64,000 bases of DNA from Pterobdella sp. o SKG-2022 (GCA_964035795.1 OZ038321.1:7600079-7664078); one strand, 5' to 3'. Positions 10,678 through 25,400 are shown, counted from the first letter of the stretch. Notes: generated by a model from the letters alone, not told the origin. A program made the numbers and translations.

Positions 10678-13600
10678 TCAAACTATATTTTGAAAACGGT
10701 ATTTAGTATTTTTGTTATTTATGTTAGCACTTGAATCGTTTTGCTTTGAGTTGTGAAAGTTTTTTGTTCTTTCGTTTAGATCTTCATAAGCGACAGATGG
10801 CAGTGAATCATAGCTTTGAAGGCTTATGTAACTGGGTTTATGGGAGAACCTCTTTATGTGGTGATGATGATGTTGTTGATGACTGCGGCAATGTTGGTGG
10901 CTTGAACACATATCTATCCCCTGCATATTGTTTTGATGTGGATAACGCATTCTGGGGTGCAAATGTGCTTCGTGTTGGGAATGTAAAGGCATTAAACATG
11001 GCGTTGTAGGATGGGAATGTTTGAAGGTAACTTTAGGTTGTTCTTGAGATGTCTTTTTTGTCGGCGTGATGTCTACGTAATCATCTTTTTCTATAATATC
11101 TGATAACCTGTTTAATTGCTCAAAATCTTTGTCATCTGGATTTTTTGTTTTGTTATCAGTTTCAACGACACTTTTCTCAAAAATCTTTTTGTCTATTATG
11201 TTCTGCACATACAGATTTTCGTTCGTTTCAACTTCATCAACGGCAGAAAAGCTCTCTTTCTTTTTTGTCCATCCTCTGAAAGAAAACTTTGATAATATTC
11301 TCATCGGCGGTGATTTATCGTCATTATCTTTTTCTTCTCTGAACGAAAATCTGAACTTTCTTTTTGAAGGTTTAGACTTGAAGCCATTTGCCACATCTTC
11401 TATCTCTTCTTCACTGATCATTTTGGGGTCGGGTATAATTTGGTGAAACCTGGAGTAATCTACGGTGTATCTGCCATTGTATTTGGGTCTGGTGAATAAA
11501 GGGGCAAGTCTTGCACCCCACACTATCTCACTTGGAAGATAAGATGTTTTAACCTGAAAAATTTAAACATTTTTAGAATAAGTATTATTTATATAAAAGA
11601 GGCAATTAAATGAATTTCTTCGAAATTTTTTGGTATATGACTATTTTTTTTCAATATAGGATTGTTAAGTTCCAATAAAAACGTCAAAGATTCCATGGAA
11701 CACACCTGCATAGTGCCTCCAGTAGACTCACAATTCGCCTCCAAAACAATCAAAATTTCAAACTCTGCCAGTGCTAAATGGTGGTTCGTGGTGCCCCAAA
11801 ATGGACTTTTTTGGTCAATCCGGTGTATAACTTTGATGGGCCAGGCTAGAAAGTAGAAGTCGTCGTCTGACTCGGTGCTGATTATCAGACGCTCCTGCTT
11901 CAGCTCCACCTGGTTGGGTATTTGAGACAAGATGTTGAAAATGTGAATAAAAACGATAGTTATATATTCAAATAAAACTTCTATGTGCACAAAAAATTAT
12001 TCAAATAAAAAGCTTAGTGCAACAAAACATTCCTCAAAGGATAAAATATATGAAATTGTTTTCTCACTTGTCTTCCGTTCTCAATGAAGTTTTTCTTCAC
12101 TAGAATGGCACTGATTCTAACACCGATTAGCTGAGAATTCCTTATATCTCCCACTCTTTTGATGATTATCACAAAAATATTTACAAAAGAACTGAATTTG
12201 AGAAAAAGATGTCACAAAAATTTTACCAGTAATATTTAAAACGAATTTATAAGTATTCAAAAAATATATTTAGCTCGTTGGTAAAAAGGCTTAACATAAT
12301 ATATTTTATGTCAATAAAATAATTCTTAAAAATGTCTATATAATCATTGAAGTTTTTTAAAGACAGTTTAAATCATTAGCTCATGGTGAGATGAGTATAA
12401 ATAGAAATTCACAAGGTAATAAAATCTCAACTAAGCTGAATATTCCTTATACAGTGAAGCTTTCTAAAGTTTTCTCATGATAAATATCATTTGTGAAATG
12501 ACCCTCGGGTTCCATCAACATTCAGTCATTAAAGCGTTACTTTTTATATAGATTAAGTTAGGAGCGACAGAAGGATCGACTTACTTTTATATTACGCAAA
12601 ATTAGAAAAATAATGATGAAAGTTAGAAATGATTATAATAAATACCTAAACTCTAGATTGAGATTTCCTTCATCGAAGTCAGAGGCGTTTGAATCCTGGT
12701 CCTTCATATCCTCATCAAGGTCTACTTCTTTGGGAGAATCCGATGTGTTGTATTCATCTCTGCTACAAATCACTGCGTTTCTGCTGAAGATTATCGTTTC
12801 AGCTCTCCTGCTAGGCCTAGACAACTTGGAGAATATCAAACCGGTCGCTATGCATTGACTGACGGCGCCAAACACTGTTTGTATCATGAGCAGAATAAAG
12901 GCTGGAGGGCATAGATCTGTGACTGATCGAGAGCCGTAACCGATGGTTGATTGAGTCTCAATGGAAAAGAGAAGAGCTGTTTTGAAATCCAAAACACCGT
13001 CAACACATGTTTGACCTGGAAATATTTCACCCAAAATAATTTGCTTGCGTTCATATTTCATTCATACTCATCCGTATTAATAAATATTTGTGTTCATATT
13101 AATTCATATTAACTTTCGTTTATCATTCATTCAATATTTATTAACTTAAATGAATACGTTTCATCACTATGTTAAATCAATCAACTTATAGTCTCTTCAA
13201 ATTCACTATAATTGATGTATTGTATTGCTTTTTGTGGTCGGAAACTGATGTTTTTAAATCATATCTATTTCAATGCTCAAAGACTGTTGCTTGCAACCAT
13301 AAAAATAAATTACTACAGGCATATATTATATTTCTAAGTTTTCTTAAAAATAGCATAAAAATGTATAATGATCAACAAAAGTTAATACGATTTGCTAGGA
13401 TTATACAAGCACCATAATCGGGGTTGAAAATAAATCAAGAAATGAATGAGTTCAACGAAGTTTTGATAATGTATAACTAGAATATAGTTTGAAGCATGGT
13501 ATATTTATATCGAAAGTTGTAAAAAAAGTTTAGTGATTACTTGTTGATCAGTTATACAAAGATAAGACTTTAATTTTGTCTAACACTTTTTTTTTAAATA

Positions 13601-14010
13601 CACTAAAAATTACAAAAAATAAATGAGAGCTAAAAAGAAAATATAAATAAAAATGAAAAAAAAGCTAAGCCTATTCAATTAATAAAATTATAGTTACTAA
13701 AGCTTAATAAAATCAATAACAACAAAAACAATAATAATAATGTAAAAAAAAAAAAAGAAAAAAAACGTACCATCTTCGGCTGGGCCATAAATCAAATGCA
13801 GAGACCACCAAAGAAGAGCGAAGATGTTCCAACTGAGGAGGAAGGACAAGAGATAAACTGATATGATGTACCTCCATTTAATTTCCATCAATGTGGTATA
13901 GAGATCGTTCAAATAACGCACTCCACGTCGATCCACCTTGCTGTACACCACGTTGCAGTCTCCATTCTGCTGCACTAGACGCAGTTTGTTCCTTTTGCAA
14001 TATATCCTTC
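10678..14010 (-). CDS. Inward-rectifier K+ channel (Kir), core exons 4-8
   Basis: Kir subunit: a tetrameric plasma-membrane K+ channel with cytoplasmic N and C domains, usually gated by PIP2. Exons in transcript order: 14010-13771, 13015-12646, 12155-12068, 11909-11706, 11553-10678; all junctions are GT-AG and in phase. Exon 4 holds the Kir N-domain (QQNGDCNVVY, GVRYLNDLYTT), the slide helix (MEIKWR) and TM1. Exon 5 holds pore helix and filter (ETQSTIGYGSR), conserved extracellular Cys on both sides (QTC and DLCP), TM2 and the SRPSRRAET segment in the place of the PIP2-contacting PKKR. Exons 6-7 give the cytoplasmic beta-sandwich (VGDIRNSQLIGVRI). Exon 8 gives VWGARLAPLF, then a His-rich, disordered tail ending FQNIV. 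Odd points: a 29-residue acidic insertion between SRD and GNLNLEF, and Gln at the position aligned with Kir2.1 Asp172. Confidence 0.95.
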
Positions 14011-14819
14011 CTGGATTGGTGGTGGTGTGGTGGGTTTGAGGAGTGATGGAAAAATGTGAAAAAAATGAGTAGAAATTGGAGAGAGAATGAAAGATTGAGA
14101 GAATGAGACAGTGGTTGAAATAAATGTAAGTATGGATAATGTTTAGGATAGAAAGACTTTTATGAATTAAAATACTCTCTTTCCTCGTTTTTTGGTGTTT
14201 AATATAAATATTAATTCTACTTTTGATATTTTAAAAATGTTTCTAGGTTTATTTTGTTGGTTGATTCTTAATCTCTTATCTCATTATCTGCTTAAAATTC
14301 TTTTTATCGGCTATTTTTAGAAATAAAGTCTAGTCATTGTTTAAATAGAAGATATTTTTGAACATGTGTTGAAGATTAACAAAAAATTTTTCATGAGTTT
14401 GGATATGGTTATGTGGAATCTACTTAAGTCATTCAAGAGTTCATGAGATGCTGAAACCATGTTTTAAAAAACGAAAATAGAAAAATATATATTTCAATAT
14501 TTTCTTCAGATCTACTTATTGCTTGAGATTAAAAAATGTTTTAAGATTACTTTTTAATGTCAAAATAGACTCGACATAACAAAAACAACCTGCAAAACTG
14601 CAGCTTTTGGAAACTAGACCTTATTATTGGAGGGTTTCTTAAGTATATTTTCCTGACTATGAGATTATTTGTTAGATGCCATGTTTTTAATTAAGCTGAT
14701 TTTCAAATTTAATGGGTATTATGACTTCTCAAGAGAATATATATTTACATCTAGTAAAAAATGTCCACACAGCAAACACCTCCTACACATTATTTTCTAT
14801 TCATTCTTTTTATAAAAAA

Positions 14820-14852
14820 AAAACAAAATATATATATATATATATATATACA
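14820..14852. repeat. Short A-rich/(TA)n microsatellite
   Basis: A run of A followed by alternating TA, within the long Kir intron 14011-19466. No other function seen. Confidence 0.8.
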
Positions 14853-15189
14853 ACTAAGTTCTATTTATTCCATAACATATACATGACTAAGGTTTGCTCA
14901 TGAAAACAAAGAATATTGAATCATCATCTGACAGTCCTAATGAATATCAATGATAACAATAAAAAATAATAGTATTAAACTTGAATAATTAAAACTAGCA
15001 TGAATTCCAATTGTAGGCACCAGAAAATTTTGTGGACCAAAATGCCAATGCTGGAAAGCTGATTCATCTAGAGCACCACAACAGTGGTGAAGTTCATTCA
15101 CTGAACAATACGCACAAAACAGAAAAAAATCACTAATTAGTGGTAGGATCAAAAAATCCGACCAATCACTAAAAAGGATGAACAGTATT

Positions 15190-15410
15190 ATGGGACAGTC
15201 CGGTATACACATATACGAGTATAGAGGTCGATAGGTCAGACATAATAGTTAGATTAAAAAAGCGAAAGTTTACTCTAATATTTGGGGCCATCAGACGCCA
15301 ACATTGTTTTGGAAACCTTTGGGAAAACATAAAAATACCGCGAATTTCAAATAGGAATGTCAAGGTGCCAATCATGAGTAGCATAGTAGTTTCAATAGTT
15401 TTAGATACTA
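15190..15410 (+). mobile_element. Possible decayed LINE fragment
   Basis: A + frame reading RLKKRKFTLIFGAIRRQHCF then NVKVPIMSSIVVSIVL weakly resembles the RTE-type region 'NVKSVLLYGxE' that follows the RT palm. It has no intact ORF and no catalytic motif. The resemblance is judged by eye only. It sits in a Kir intron. Confidence 0.3.
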
Positions 15411-16190
15411 TGGGTCAAAAAAAATCTTAGTCACAAAATTCCAAAGCCTAGAACCTAGAAAAGGCAGAAGAAACCCCACACAAGACCCCGGAAAGATCTT
15501 TTTAGTAGTTCAATACCAATAAAGAATATCTGCGGTCACAACTCATAATAATAATCATCATCCTCATAGAAATAATAATAAAAATAATATCAAAAATTTC
15601 AATCCTAGTAAGGAATATACCTCGTTCTTAACTGGAATAATATTAAACTAAAACAGTAAAAACAATTTACATGAATACTGCTATTTGAAAAAATCCCTTA
15701 CCCTGGTAAAGATAGCTAAAGATCAAATAGAAGAAAACAGACCTCAATGCCATAGCTGAATGCAAATAAAAAAGATTAAGGCAAAAATTAGGCGAAAGAA
15801 TTCGCAACAAATACAAAGTATGAAAGCAACAAGTTGGTTATTGAAAAACTTAAGCAAAAGCTTGAAGAAATATGACCACAAGTTTAAGCTATGTTAATGT
15901 AATGCAATGAAAGTTTCAAAAACTACACATTAGAAGCAGGTGAAAGATTATTCTTGTGAGCAAGAGGTTGAAAAAACACCTGAAAACATAGAATTATGTG
16001 CTGCAAAATAAAGATGAAACTTGAAAGTAGGAACGTGACTGTATTGATGAGAAAACTATAGAAATCAACCACCAAACAGCCCTTTCAGGGTAAGAATTAT
16101 TTATATAACTAGGAAAACTGGTATTATGGATTGTTTCCTAGGTATGAAGTTATCCGCCCACAAAGCAGCAATATTGGCGTCGGTCTTGGA

Positions 16191-16430
16191 CATGACGTTA
16201 AAAGGCACCTGTCCAAAGCAAGACATTAAAAGGCATCTACGTCCCAGCGTTTAGGCCTGCTACCCTTTCAGGGTACAAATCTAAACGACCCTTCCCTGTC
16301 CTCCAGTAATCTTTTGGGCTCACTGATTTTATCTTGTTTCAAAATAATTTTTTGGAAGATCCCACACAGACTGTTTCATCAGTCTGCTCTTATCAGGCTA
16401 GGTGCTTAGGACAAGTTCTTAATGTGCAAA
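16191..16430. repeat. Dispersed repeat, family R1, copy 1
   Basis: Shares ordered blocks with 57419-57615: CATGACGT, then TTTAGGCCTGCTA, then CAGACTGTTTCATCAGTC followed by AGGCTAGGT. It also contains an internal short duplication of the type GAC(G/A)TTAAAAGGCA near 16194-16235. No coding potential was found; the element class is unknown. Confidence 0.65.
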
Positions 16431-17239
16431 GAAACATCCTAAGACCAACACTAACAGCCTGATGATGAATATAGGGTACGTTCCTAACCTAAACGGCGGA
16501 ACATGGGGGTAATAAAAAAAAAATATTGGCGTCAACAAGGATTCATTGGTATTTATACGAAGTGTCTCAATGTTCTTAGATGCTGAGTCACAAATAGCCC
16601 TTAAGCATTATATAATAATAATAATAAAGAAAGTGATATAAATAATAGTGATAATGTTTGTTAGTGTTGTTATTAGTAATAGTAGATTAAGTTGAAAAAG
16701 AGACTTGGCAAGACTCCACATGTGAAAATTTTTTTAATTAAAAAACCTAACCAAAACTAATTTGGCCTGGAATAAGCAATTATTTAAAAATGAGCCTATT
16801 CAAAATTGAAAAAACATTAGACTGATAATTTTAATTGTTGAAGAATGTGAAATATTTTAAAATGGTTTATGTTTCGATATATTTTATTCTTAAAGAAATT
16901 TTATTCAACTCAGAATTTTGTAATATTTCCTGAATTTTTTCGATTATATATTCAAATTAGTAGAAAACAAAAATTAATGATTTTATTTCAAACTTATTAA
17001 ATTTTAGTGAGAGGGTATGTCCACTTGTTACCAAACGGGTTTTTGATGTTTGAAATTACCTGAGGGATAAGTTCAACTTGTATTTCTCTAAGCTACTCGA
17101 TTTTGACTTTATGTTTGAAACCATTTAATTGTGAACTATTTTTTACGAACAAAAATAATTATTGCTCAAAACTAAACTTATCAATTATTTAAGCTTTTAG
17201 TTAAGTTTGCCAAACTCACTCAAATCAGGCAAAAAATAA

Positions 17240-17490
17240 ACAATAACACTATTTATCTAAAAGTCTGCACTGGTTCCCCTTATCAAACTACATTACAATT
17301 CATCAGACCACACCCTCTATAAAACTACTCATCAGACCGCCTTCGTCATAAGAACCGGAAGTTTTTAAAAATTTCACCCTCATACACAACACAATATTTC
17401 TCTAAGAAGGCATCACTTCCCAAAAAATCTAACTTTTTGACACACCACCCAGCATCTTAAAATTATGGAATATCAAATAAAAACTTAAAA
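17240..17490 (+). mobile_element. Possible decayed CR1/L2-type LINE 3' fragment
   Basis: Short frames read SLHWFPL near 17268 (LINE pattern 'LHWLPV') and PPSILKLWN near 17448 (pattern 'APRLWNSLP'), spaced roughly as in the CR1/L2 copies at 29412-30590 and 36616-37590. Stops and shifts occur throughout. Weak, by-eye resemblance. Confidence 0.35.
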
Positions 17491-19466
17491 TTTTTGTTTT
17501 TAATATATCCTCCTCATTGTTGATTTCAAACACAAGACATACATATGGGCAAATTGTCGGTTCGGCGTCTTTCAGTCAAAAACATCAGAACACGTACTTC
17601 ATAAACGCACTAACACTACGACATGGGAAACGAAAAATAATATTTTTATAACTTATCTCTCTGATCAAATCTTATCGAAAGTTTAAATTTCCGACACAAT
17701 ATAAGCTTCCTAGCCTGATGAATGTTAACGAAAGCATCGCCATCGACTATTTCTCTCAGATTCTCCTGTACAACTCATTAAGATGCACTAAGTGTAATAT
17801 TTCAAACAATAATGCATTATACTTAAAAATATTCTCAAAAATGTAAATAGAGGGTTATGATTGTTTTGTCTTAATTACACTGTAATTATTTTTTGGCAGT
17901 TTTTATTTTTGAACTGAAACCATGAAGAAAGACTACTACTACTATTACTTAAATAAACATCTGCATAAACAACTATTAAGACCAAATAACTACGAATTCA
18001 CTCTTATCATCAAAAATTATCAAAAAGTTATTGAAAAGTAAGTCTAAGTTTTTATTTAAGTCTTAATACAAACTGAGAACTCGTCAGACAAATTATGGAG
18101 ATCAAATCACCACAAACGCGGCCCAAGAACACAGTATATTATGTAATTCTAGCACTATTAGCGTATTTAATTGATATGCATTGAAAATTTCTCATTATAA
18201 TATCCCAAAGCTATGATAAGGATTCGTCATCCAATTTAGTATTATCTAATAACCTCCATTCACTTTTATGCTACAACTTTATGCTTTCGATATTTTTTAT
18301 GGCCCCAGCAATGACTATATGAGTGAAATTAGTCCAATCCAAATCCTTTTTTGAAAGTTTTTGAACTAATTAATTTTTCCGAGTGACTCACCACAACCTC
18401 ATGTTTTCAATTAAATATATATACCTTTTATGCAATATCATTTGCATATAAATCAAAAAAAAATCTTACTTTTTTTGTATACATATTATTTGTACGATAA
18501 TGGTTATTGTTATTTTTTTTGTTAATATTAATAATAATACTGATAATAAAAATAATTATATTTTTATTTATAATTATCATTATTAATAAAAAAGCCTATA
18601 GGTTAACGCCCATACGTCTTGATAGAATTTTTTCCAATTTTATAATTGAAATAATCAAAATAAGTAAGGTATTTTACCATTTGAATAAATAAATTGATTA
18701 TTGGAATAATGTTTAAACTAACAACATCTTACTGAAACATTGATGAATGGAGGTCTATGACTTTCAAATGGTGAAAAAATGAATAGAATCAAACAAGATA
18801 TATTGGGTAAAAACTTTATTATTGTGTGTTAAAACTATTGTGTAATGCAATTTCAAGAATTTATTGTTAGATATTTTTAAAGCTGTGTGTTTGATCAAGC
18901 AGTATACATATTGCCTAAAGTCATACAAAAATTGCCTAAAGTATTTTTGTAAACTTCATAAGCTTTATATATTCATTAAAATTATTTTGCTGTTTACATT
19001 TTCTCTAATGAATTAAGACTTTTCTCGTTATATTTTCTATTAAGCATATTTCCAGTCATATATTTACAATAAAATAATCTAGTAGACTTTAAAAGTAGTA
19101 CTATGAATTCAATTGATTATATTATTATTATTATTCTTATTAGATGAAGCTATATAACAATTATTTTTAAAATGTTGAAACAAATAACCATTAAAATGCT
19201 ATTCTTAAATTTATTGGTTATTAGACATAATAGATGTCACTATGTTGCTCTATGACAAAGCCAAATGTTAGAATGGGTTGAAATATGAGACTTTGTGCAA
19301 CAAAGCATTGAACTGAAGTATTTTGGCAACATTGGCATCACTTACAAACAGATTAAAGGAACATAGTTAGAAAGAAATAAATTATTCATAGTATTTAAAT
19401 TTTTATAAATCGTTTTAAAAATTATTATTAAAACATTTTTAAATTAACTATACATCGGCTTCCTAC

Positions 19467-22400
19467 CTATTTTGGCCAGTTTTACATCTCTCCAGTGACA
19501 CACTTGACTTTTGGGATTCTTTGCAGATTTCTCCACACTACTTACGCTGCCGATGCTTGAGTTCTTATCGAATGAGTTTTTCTTAGAGTCTTGAAGAAGG
19601 AGAGAAGATTCGTTGGTGCCAATGTTCCCAATGAGAATGCTTGAAGTTTCATTCAGTGACTCGATTTTGACGTTGTTTAATTGGTTTCTATTAACGTCTA
19701 GTCTTTCGGATGAATTCAAACATTTGTCTTCGTTATGTTGTTGCAAATGATTGGCATTTGAGTAGTTCATATAAATAGGGTTGTCTATGTTGAACGGTGT
19801 GAGATATGGTGAGTTTGGGGTAATTTCAACTTTTTCTAAGTCTTTATCAGCAAGGCAAATATCGGTTTTAAATTTTCTTTTGTTTTTAAAATTTAAAATT
19901 TTTGGGTCTTTATCGACAAGTTTTGAGAAAACGGGAGGAATATCTATAAAAAAAGGCATGAAAACTTCACATACTGCTACAAAGTGATATTAAGAAATAA
20001 GAAAAACTAAATAGCAATTTTTCTGTCCGAAACATATCCGTTTTCGAAACGGGTATTTACATTTGTCTGAATTGAATTATTTGGACCCTTAACTAATTAT
20101 CAATAAAATTTTCACCGAGATAACATCTTCACTGAAGGTTATTGACCATATATACATTAATAAATTCACAAATATATCTAAACTAAATAGATCTTTAACC
20201 TTGCTCAAGATTGTCATCACTGAACTCTTCGATCTGCAACACGACGTCTGGACTGTTACGACAGCTCAACCTCTCGTCATTAGAACCCCCAAGGCGGTTG
20301 AAATCATTTTTCGAATGACTACAATCACTGTCAGCGTTCTTCTCCCAACTGCTGGTTGTGAAAATGGGAGTTTTGAAACTGTTTGATGGAGAAGTTTCTT
20401 CAGCTGCTTCTTCAATCACTGGAGTTTTACATTGGTAACAGCCGGTGGGGAGGTAGCCATACTCCAAAGGTTCGTTTTGGAAAGCTTCATAGTCACAAGC
20501 GTTTTTTCCCATCCAAATCCCACTTTCTGTTAACTTAATAAGACTCTCAGTACAATTATTATTCTTACAATCTACAGGGTTCTCTTTCACTATAGAACTC
20601 TTTTCTTTTTGATCTTCTAATGCCGCTTGTGCATTGAGGTTGGCGTTTTTACCGTAGTTGATGACAGTAAACTTATGAGAGCCTGTTGACTTGATACTCA
20701 CTCTCCGACCCATGTTACAAGGGGCTGTGTGGGTTGAGGGAAGAGTATAAGCTGAGATAGTAGATATATTTATACATTATACTATTAGCACCGGTCTTTT
20801 TAGAATAACAGTAGTTTAAACTCTTATCATACTCTAATTATACAAAAACTTAAGAAGCAAAAAGTGGGGAGACAATGAAGACGAAGGCACCGGTTAAAAA
20901 CGTCGGCATGTGCTTGTTCATAAAGTGGCGTGATTTTGTAAGGTTTTTAAACAATTAAAACTCAAAAAGCTTTCAAAACTTATAGAGAGCTTATGAGGAA
21001 TATTTGATGAAGCTGAAAGTGGAAGGCTTTTAATGCCCAAGCTTATATTGAACTGTGTTATAGATTTGACGACCATTACTCACGAAACTATTTAGTTTTG
21101 ACTTATTTTTTTTATAATTTCTAACATTTCAAATATATTATAATTACTTGACTTTGGTCCAGTCTTTCAGCGAGTTGCAAATTGTATTTCAAATCAAACG
21201 AAATGAATTTCATTGAATTTTATTTTATAATAGCTTTTAAGCATTATTTAAAAACATCCCAAACTTAAAAGATTTGAAACAGTCATAAAAATTGAGGGTG
21301 AGTCAAGAACGTAAAAGCAGATTCTATTTATATATTGCAAACGAATTAAAACTGGAAAATGTCGAGAGCTTTAACCAACACACTAATCTTATTTCTTTTG
21401 TTAAACAACTCTGTTATATATTGATATACGCCGTCTATGCAACATGTGTAAAAATAATTAGGCGGGAGATAACAAAGGATTATATTCAAAGTAAGGGTAT
21501 GGTGAGATAGTGAGCACAAGCGAGATATATAAATATAGACTACAGCCGTAGGACAATATACATATTTCCTAAAACCTTATTGTGCGCTCGGCTTCGAACT
21601 CGTGTGCTTGTTTGTTAAATTTGTAGACGTCGTATGTACTTAAGTAGATTTATTGTTTAATCACATGAAGAAGTTGAATAAATTTTTGATTTTTATAATC
21701 TCATTCAATTTTATAAATAAGGAAAGACTAAAATTTTTATAAAACGTACGAAACTTTTAAAGTACTTGACAACATAAGTTCACTTATGACAAGCTTCGTA
21801 CCCAGATTTTAAACAAGTTTTCTCATTTAACAGTTAAACCATCTGACATAGTGTTGATTTTTTTAGGCTTTAACAAACTTCATAATAAATTGAACACTTG
21901 CTGTATATTACAACTAATTTTAGATTTACACGTTGATAATTAACACATTTAGTGTCAACTCTGCAGGAATTACAGGCTTTAAAGCTAATATTATTTTTTA
22001 TTATTGGGCTTGTCTTCATTAATTTTAATTATAAAGAAATAAAATTTTATATATAAAATGTCAGTATAAGCAAAACCATTTATGGTAGTTATAGCCAATT
22101 TTCATAAGTTTTTTTCTAATACTTTATGAAATTCTCATTTTTGATAACTAAAAATAGAATTATCTGCAAGACGGATACGCGTATTCTGAAACTTTTTATG
22201 AAATATGTATATTGTTCAATCATGCCTTCACTGTAGCATATATAAATAAATTTATTTATAACACAAAGTGAACTTATCTAAGGTTCTCGTTTTATTGTTT
22301 CATGAGTCCTAATTATAACTAGAAATCGTGTCAGGTTCCATAACCGTTTAACCCCTGTTGCTATTCTTGATAGTTTTTTAAATATTTTTGTTATCATTAG

Positions 22401-25400
22401 TAATAATTTATGATTTATTGATCCTCTTCGTTGTTTATTAGCATTATTTTTCAAATTTTTAAAGACTTTTATGCATATTCAAACGCCACTGACAATCAAA
22501 TTTACTTTTAGACTTTAATAGGAATTTGAAAACTTTGATAACATGCAAACAATTTTTTTAAACTAACAATAACCTATTAAAAAACACATGGTATTCTATT
22601 TAAAATTTTTTATAGGTTCAATATTTATGATATATATTATATATAATAAAACTTCAGGAATTTTTCAACAATAAAATTCAAGAATTCATAACTTTTTCAT
22701 GCCTTATTATATCATTTTTTTAAATGATTCACAATGAGTTGGATAAGTCTCAATGCAAGTTTTCTTCAAATAATACTCAGCTTAAAACTTTACATTAGGG
22801 CTAAGCTACATCAAGCCCTCATCAAGCTTTGAATGAATCTTTAGTTCCCTTTAGCACAACAATGTGTTAAATTTGAATGGTTGTTATGATTAAGCTCCGT
22901 ATGATGTAAAATGTATTTTGCTTATACATTTAGAAACTACAACACTTATAATTGAAGTGCCGTAAAATTTAAAAATTAAAAATATATTCATAAGAAAATG
23001 ACATGGAAGAGAATAACTTAGGATAATACGAATGAATGATGATGCAATGAAAAAGTGATGAAATTCAAAAATACATAAAACTAATACAATAGCACCAATA
23101 GTTTCGTTATTGAAGGTACAATCTTTTCGCATCGGAAAAGCCACAAAGCCTGTCTGGGTTTCTCCTGACAAGCTGGCAGAAAATCAAATTGACCACGTCA
23201 TGGTGATACAACGCTACAGAAGTTCACTGCAAGATGTTAGGGTGAGACGCGGCGCCGACATTGGGTCAGACCACCACCTCGTCGTCACAAAGATCAAGAT
23301 GCGGCTATCCATAAAAAAGAATCTGCCGAAACCAAGAAAAAAGTTCAATGTCGAAAAACTGAAACAAAAAGACACAAAGCAAATGTTTCAGCTTTCTCTT
23401 CACAACCGCTTCGAAGTGCTACAGTCAAACGAAGCAGAAACAGTTAAGCATAGATGATCAACATTCCAAGAAGCAGTTGCGGGAGCATGTGAAGACGTCT
23501 TGGGACGAGCACATTTCAGAAGAAAACCGTGGATCAGTGACGAATCATGGAAGAAGGTGGAGAAGAGAAGGCTGGCCAAACAAGAGATGAACCAGGCAAA
23601 GGCTCGCCAACAGAAACAGCAAGCATCTGACAGACATTCAGCTTTTTCAAAAACAGTTCAAAAAGAGCTACGAGCAGACAAACAAATGTACTTCAAGACT
23701 TTCGCTGATGAAGCAGAGAAGGCGGCTAGCAAGGGCGATCTCAAGACTTTGTATGCCACCACCAGAATTCTCAGTGGACGACACTGTAATCCAAACAGGC
23801 CTGTGAGATACAAAGAAGGAAGACTGCTTTCAATGGCGGAAGACCAACTAGCGAGGTGGAAGGAACATTTTCAAGAAGTTCTAAATCGACCTGCATTAGA
23901 GCAAAGACCTCAACTGAATCCGGGCGATTCACTCGACATCAACCTTGGAGAGATCACCAAAGAAGAAATTCACAAAGCTCTCAGTAGTTTGAAAAACGGA
24001 AAGGCCGCTGGCACAGACAACATCCCAGCGGAGGCGTTGACAGAAGGAGGAACGGGCATCATTAACCACCTGCATCAATTGCTCAATCTGATATGGGCAA
24101 CAGAGTGGAGCAAAGGACTATTAGTGAAACTTCCCAAACACGGCGACCTTTCTCAGTGCGGCAAATGGCGAGGAATTACACTGCTGTCCATTCCCAGCAG
24201 TCTTAACAAAAATCATCTCGGGGCGTATGAAAGATGCCATCGACAATGTGCTGAGAGATGAACAAGCTGACTTCAAAAAAGAACGTTCTTGTGCCGACCA
24301 AATTGCGACCCTCAGAATCATAGTGGAACAATCCATCAAATGGCAGTCACCCCTCTAAACGTGCTTCATTGATTTTGAGAAGGTGTTTGATAGTGTTGAC
24401 AGAGAATCAATTTGGAAGATACTTCTACATTATGGTGTCCCAATAAAGTTTGTCGACATCATCAAAGCACTTTATGAAGGGCTCTCATGCCAAGTCCTCC
24501 ATGCCGGAAAACTCTCTGAAAGCTTTAAGATTTCTTCCGGAGTTAGACAGGACTGCCTGCTGTCTCCACTTTTGCTTTTTGTCGTGTTAGACTGAGTGAC
24601 AAAGAAGGCTTACGGAAGTTCCGGAAAAGACATCCAGTGGACTCTCACGTCGAAGCTAGAAGACCTTGCGTTCGCTTACGTCTTGGCTCTATTGTCGCAC
24701 CGTCTGCAAAACATGCAAGAGAAAGTGAGAAATCTTGAAACCATAGCACAAAAGGTTGGTCTTAAAATTAGCCATGAAATGACCAAGCTACTGCGCATTA
24801 ATAACAAACAGGAAGGCCCAGTTACCGTCTCCGGGAAAGCAGTAACAGACGTCGACGGCTTCGTATATCTAGGAAGCAAGATCAGCCAAACAGGAGATAC
24901 AGATGAAGACATCAAAGCTAGGCTGAAGAAAGCGAACAGCATCTCCACCAAAACTAAACTCAGAATCTTCAACTCCAACGTGAAGTCTGTGCTGCTTTAT
25001 AGGTCAGAAATTTGGAAAGCAATCTACACCAACACGACAAAGATACAAACCTTCGTCAATGGCTGCCTTCGACAGATCCTCCATTTGAGATGGTTCGACA
25101 AAGTGCCGAACGCCGAGCTATGGACATCCACAAATCAACAACCAATGAATGTCCAAGTCAAACGGCGAAAATGGCGATGGATCGGTCACACCATACGGAA
25201 AGAGCCTGGAAATATTACCAGACAGGCGCTTGAATGGAACTCGCAAGGGAAGAGGAGGGGACATCCAAAGCAGATCTGGAAGAGAAGTCTAAACTGTGAG
25301 CTGCAGAACTTGGCTTAACATGAGAAAAGGCCAAAACTAGCGCCAGAGACAGAGGGAGGTGGAAGAAAGTTGTTGAGGCCCTATGCTCCCTTAGGAGTCT

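Noticed and set aside
19444..19466. Stop codon just after exon 3 taken as the end of an independent gene
   Set aside because: Not excluded, but phase agreement over four junctions and exact divisibility by three favour splicing into the Kir core; kept as an alternative in the feature entry.
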